From the NCBI RefSeq assembly GCF_003815655.1, contig NZ_CP033917.1:992001-1056000 (forward strand): a stretch of 64,000 nucleotides of DNA, read 5' to 3'. A model generated the notes under the pieces. The model made no database searches, was not told the origin of the DNA, and was given only the letters and a program-made list of their open reading frames with translations. Shown here one piece after another: positions 63,672 to 64,000 of this stretch. The DNA comes from Chryseobacterium sp. G0201. GTDB lineage: Bacteria > Bacteroidota > Bacteroidia > Flavobacteriales > Weeksellaceae. A program made the translations under genes and the position numbers. Every line of letters starts with the position of its first letter. The stretch's first letter is position 1.

Positions 63672-64000
63672 GACTACGGAATGTATGATTATGGGGCAAG
63701 ATTTTATATGCCTGACTTAGGAAGATGGGGCGTAGTTGACCCTCTAGCGGAACAATATCGCAGACACTCTACTTATAACTATGCAATGAATAACCCAATA
63801 AGATTCATAGACCCTGATGGCCGTGGTGTTGTAGAAACTACTTCAGGTACTACATACACAGGAGCACATGCTCAATCTGCATTTCTACAATTAATAAGCT
63901 CAATGACAAATTCATCTAGTAGCTCACCTGATTGGCACAAAGACAAAAAGGGAAATTTAGTAAAAGATAAAGGAGACAATGCTAGTACGTTGTTAAGCTA
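63672..64000 (+). pseudogene. Second RHS-core fragment, 5' truncated and running off the window
   Basis: The frame reads [20 protein letters not shown] then [18 protein letters not shown] and [13 protein letters not shown], matching the RHS core at about 60941-61086, and goes on with a different tip ([20 protein letters not shown]). In frame the upstream DNA has a stop at 63642 and no RHS before about 63670, so only the core end is present. It would need to be fused to a shell by recombination to be expressed. The tip end lies outside the window. Confidence 0.75.

Noticed and set aside
1..64000. CRISPR arrays and tRNA/rRNA genes
   Set aside because: No spaced direct repeats of CRISPR size and no cloverleaf or rRNA-like stretches were recognised by eye. 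A tRNAscan or CRISPR finder run could still change this.

Overview
The window reads as chromosomal DNA of a low-GC Bacteroidota, most likely a Weeksellaceae/Flavobacteriaceae member such as Chryseobacterium (inferred, no search was run). The signs are type IX secretion (T9SS) type A and type B C-terminal sorting domains, DUF3667 and DUF4407 proteins, many lipoproteins, a near-total lack of Shine-Dalgarno sites, and frequent Bacteroidota-type -7 boxes (TAnnTTTG) just upstream of starts.

Layout. 0-9 kb holds housekeeping genes: an ftsE-like ATPase, trmN6 with an overlapping sensor kinase, divergent ribE and pdxA, yceD-rpmF, accB-accC, and rocD. 9.1-16.6 kb is a co-directional eight-gene glycan cluster: four GT2 transferases, one GT4-type transferase, a NodB-type deacetylase and two paralogous CgeB-like putative transferases. 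16.7-18.6 kb has a MACPF lipoprotein with three 41-residue C-terminal repeats, then a small cupin. 18.7-23 kb has gltX, accA, a small repeated-family protein and tsf. 23.3-32.7 kb is a tandem array of three giant T9SS type B surface proteins, each with its own promoter; the first two are also followed by near-identical terminators. 32.8-36.6 kb has a carboxypeptidase-regulatory-like protein, trmB and three more members of the small secreted family. 36.7-38.5 kb is rplM-rpsI-rpsB on the minus strand. 38.9-46.6 kb has a DUF3667 protein, icmF (a fused B12-dependent mutase), a Dph6-like ATPase, a beta-lactamase-fold serine hydrolase and a LigT-like phosphoesterase. 46.6-56.8 kb has three T9SS-exported metallopeptidases (one M64, two M43), ruvC, small lipoproteins, a DUF4407 protein and a secreted tail-collar protein.

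57-64 kb is a decayed and rearranged polymorphic-toxin (RHS/DUF6443) locus. A peroxiredoxin gene is cut in half and joined to the 3' part of an RHS-like gene. The following DUF6443-RHS gene carries two frameshifts. After it come a toxin tip with an overlapping membrane immunity candidate, a displaced toxin tip with an HExxH motif and its own exported immunity candidate, and a second RHS-core fragment that runs off the window.

The most interesting large-scale signal is that flipping about 22.1-36.65 kb would restore rplM-rpsI-rpsB-tsf and, in the same step, bring all four small-family genes together on one strand. This points to a single ancestral inversion. The other standouts are the toxin locus, the repeat-bearing MACPF lipoprotein, and the paired unknown transferases in the glycan cluster. 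No tRNA, rRNA, CRISPR array or intact insertion sequence was seen.
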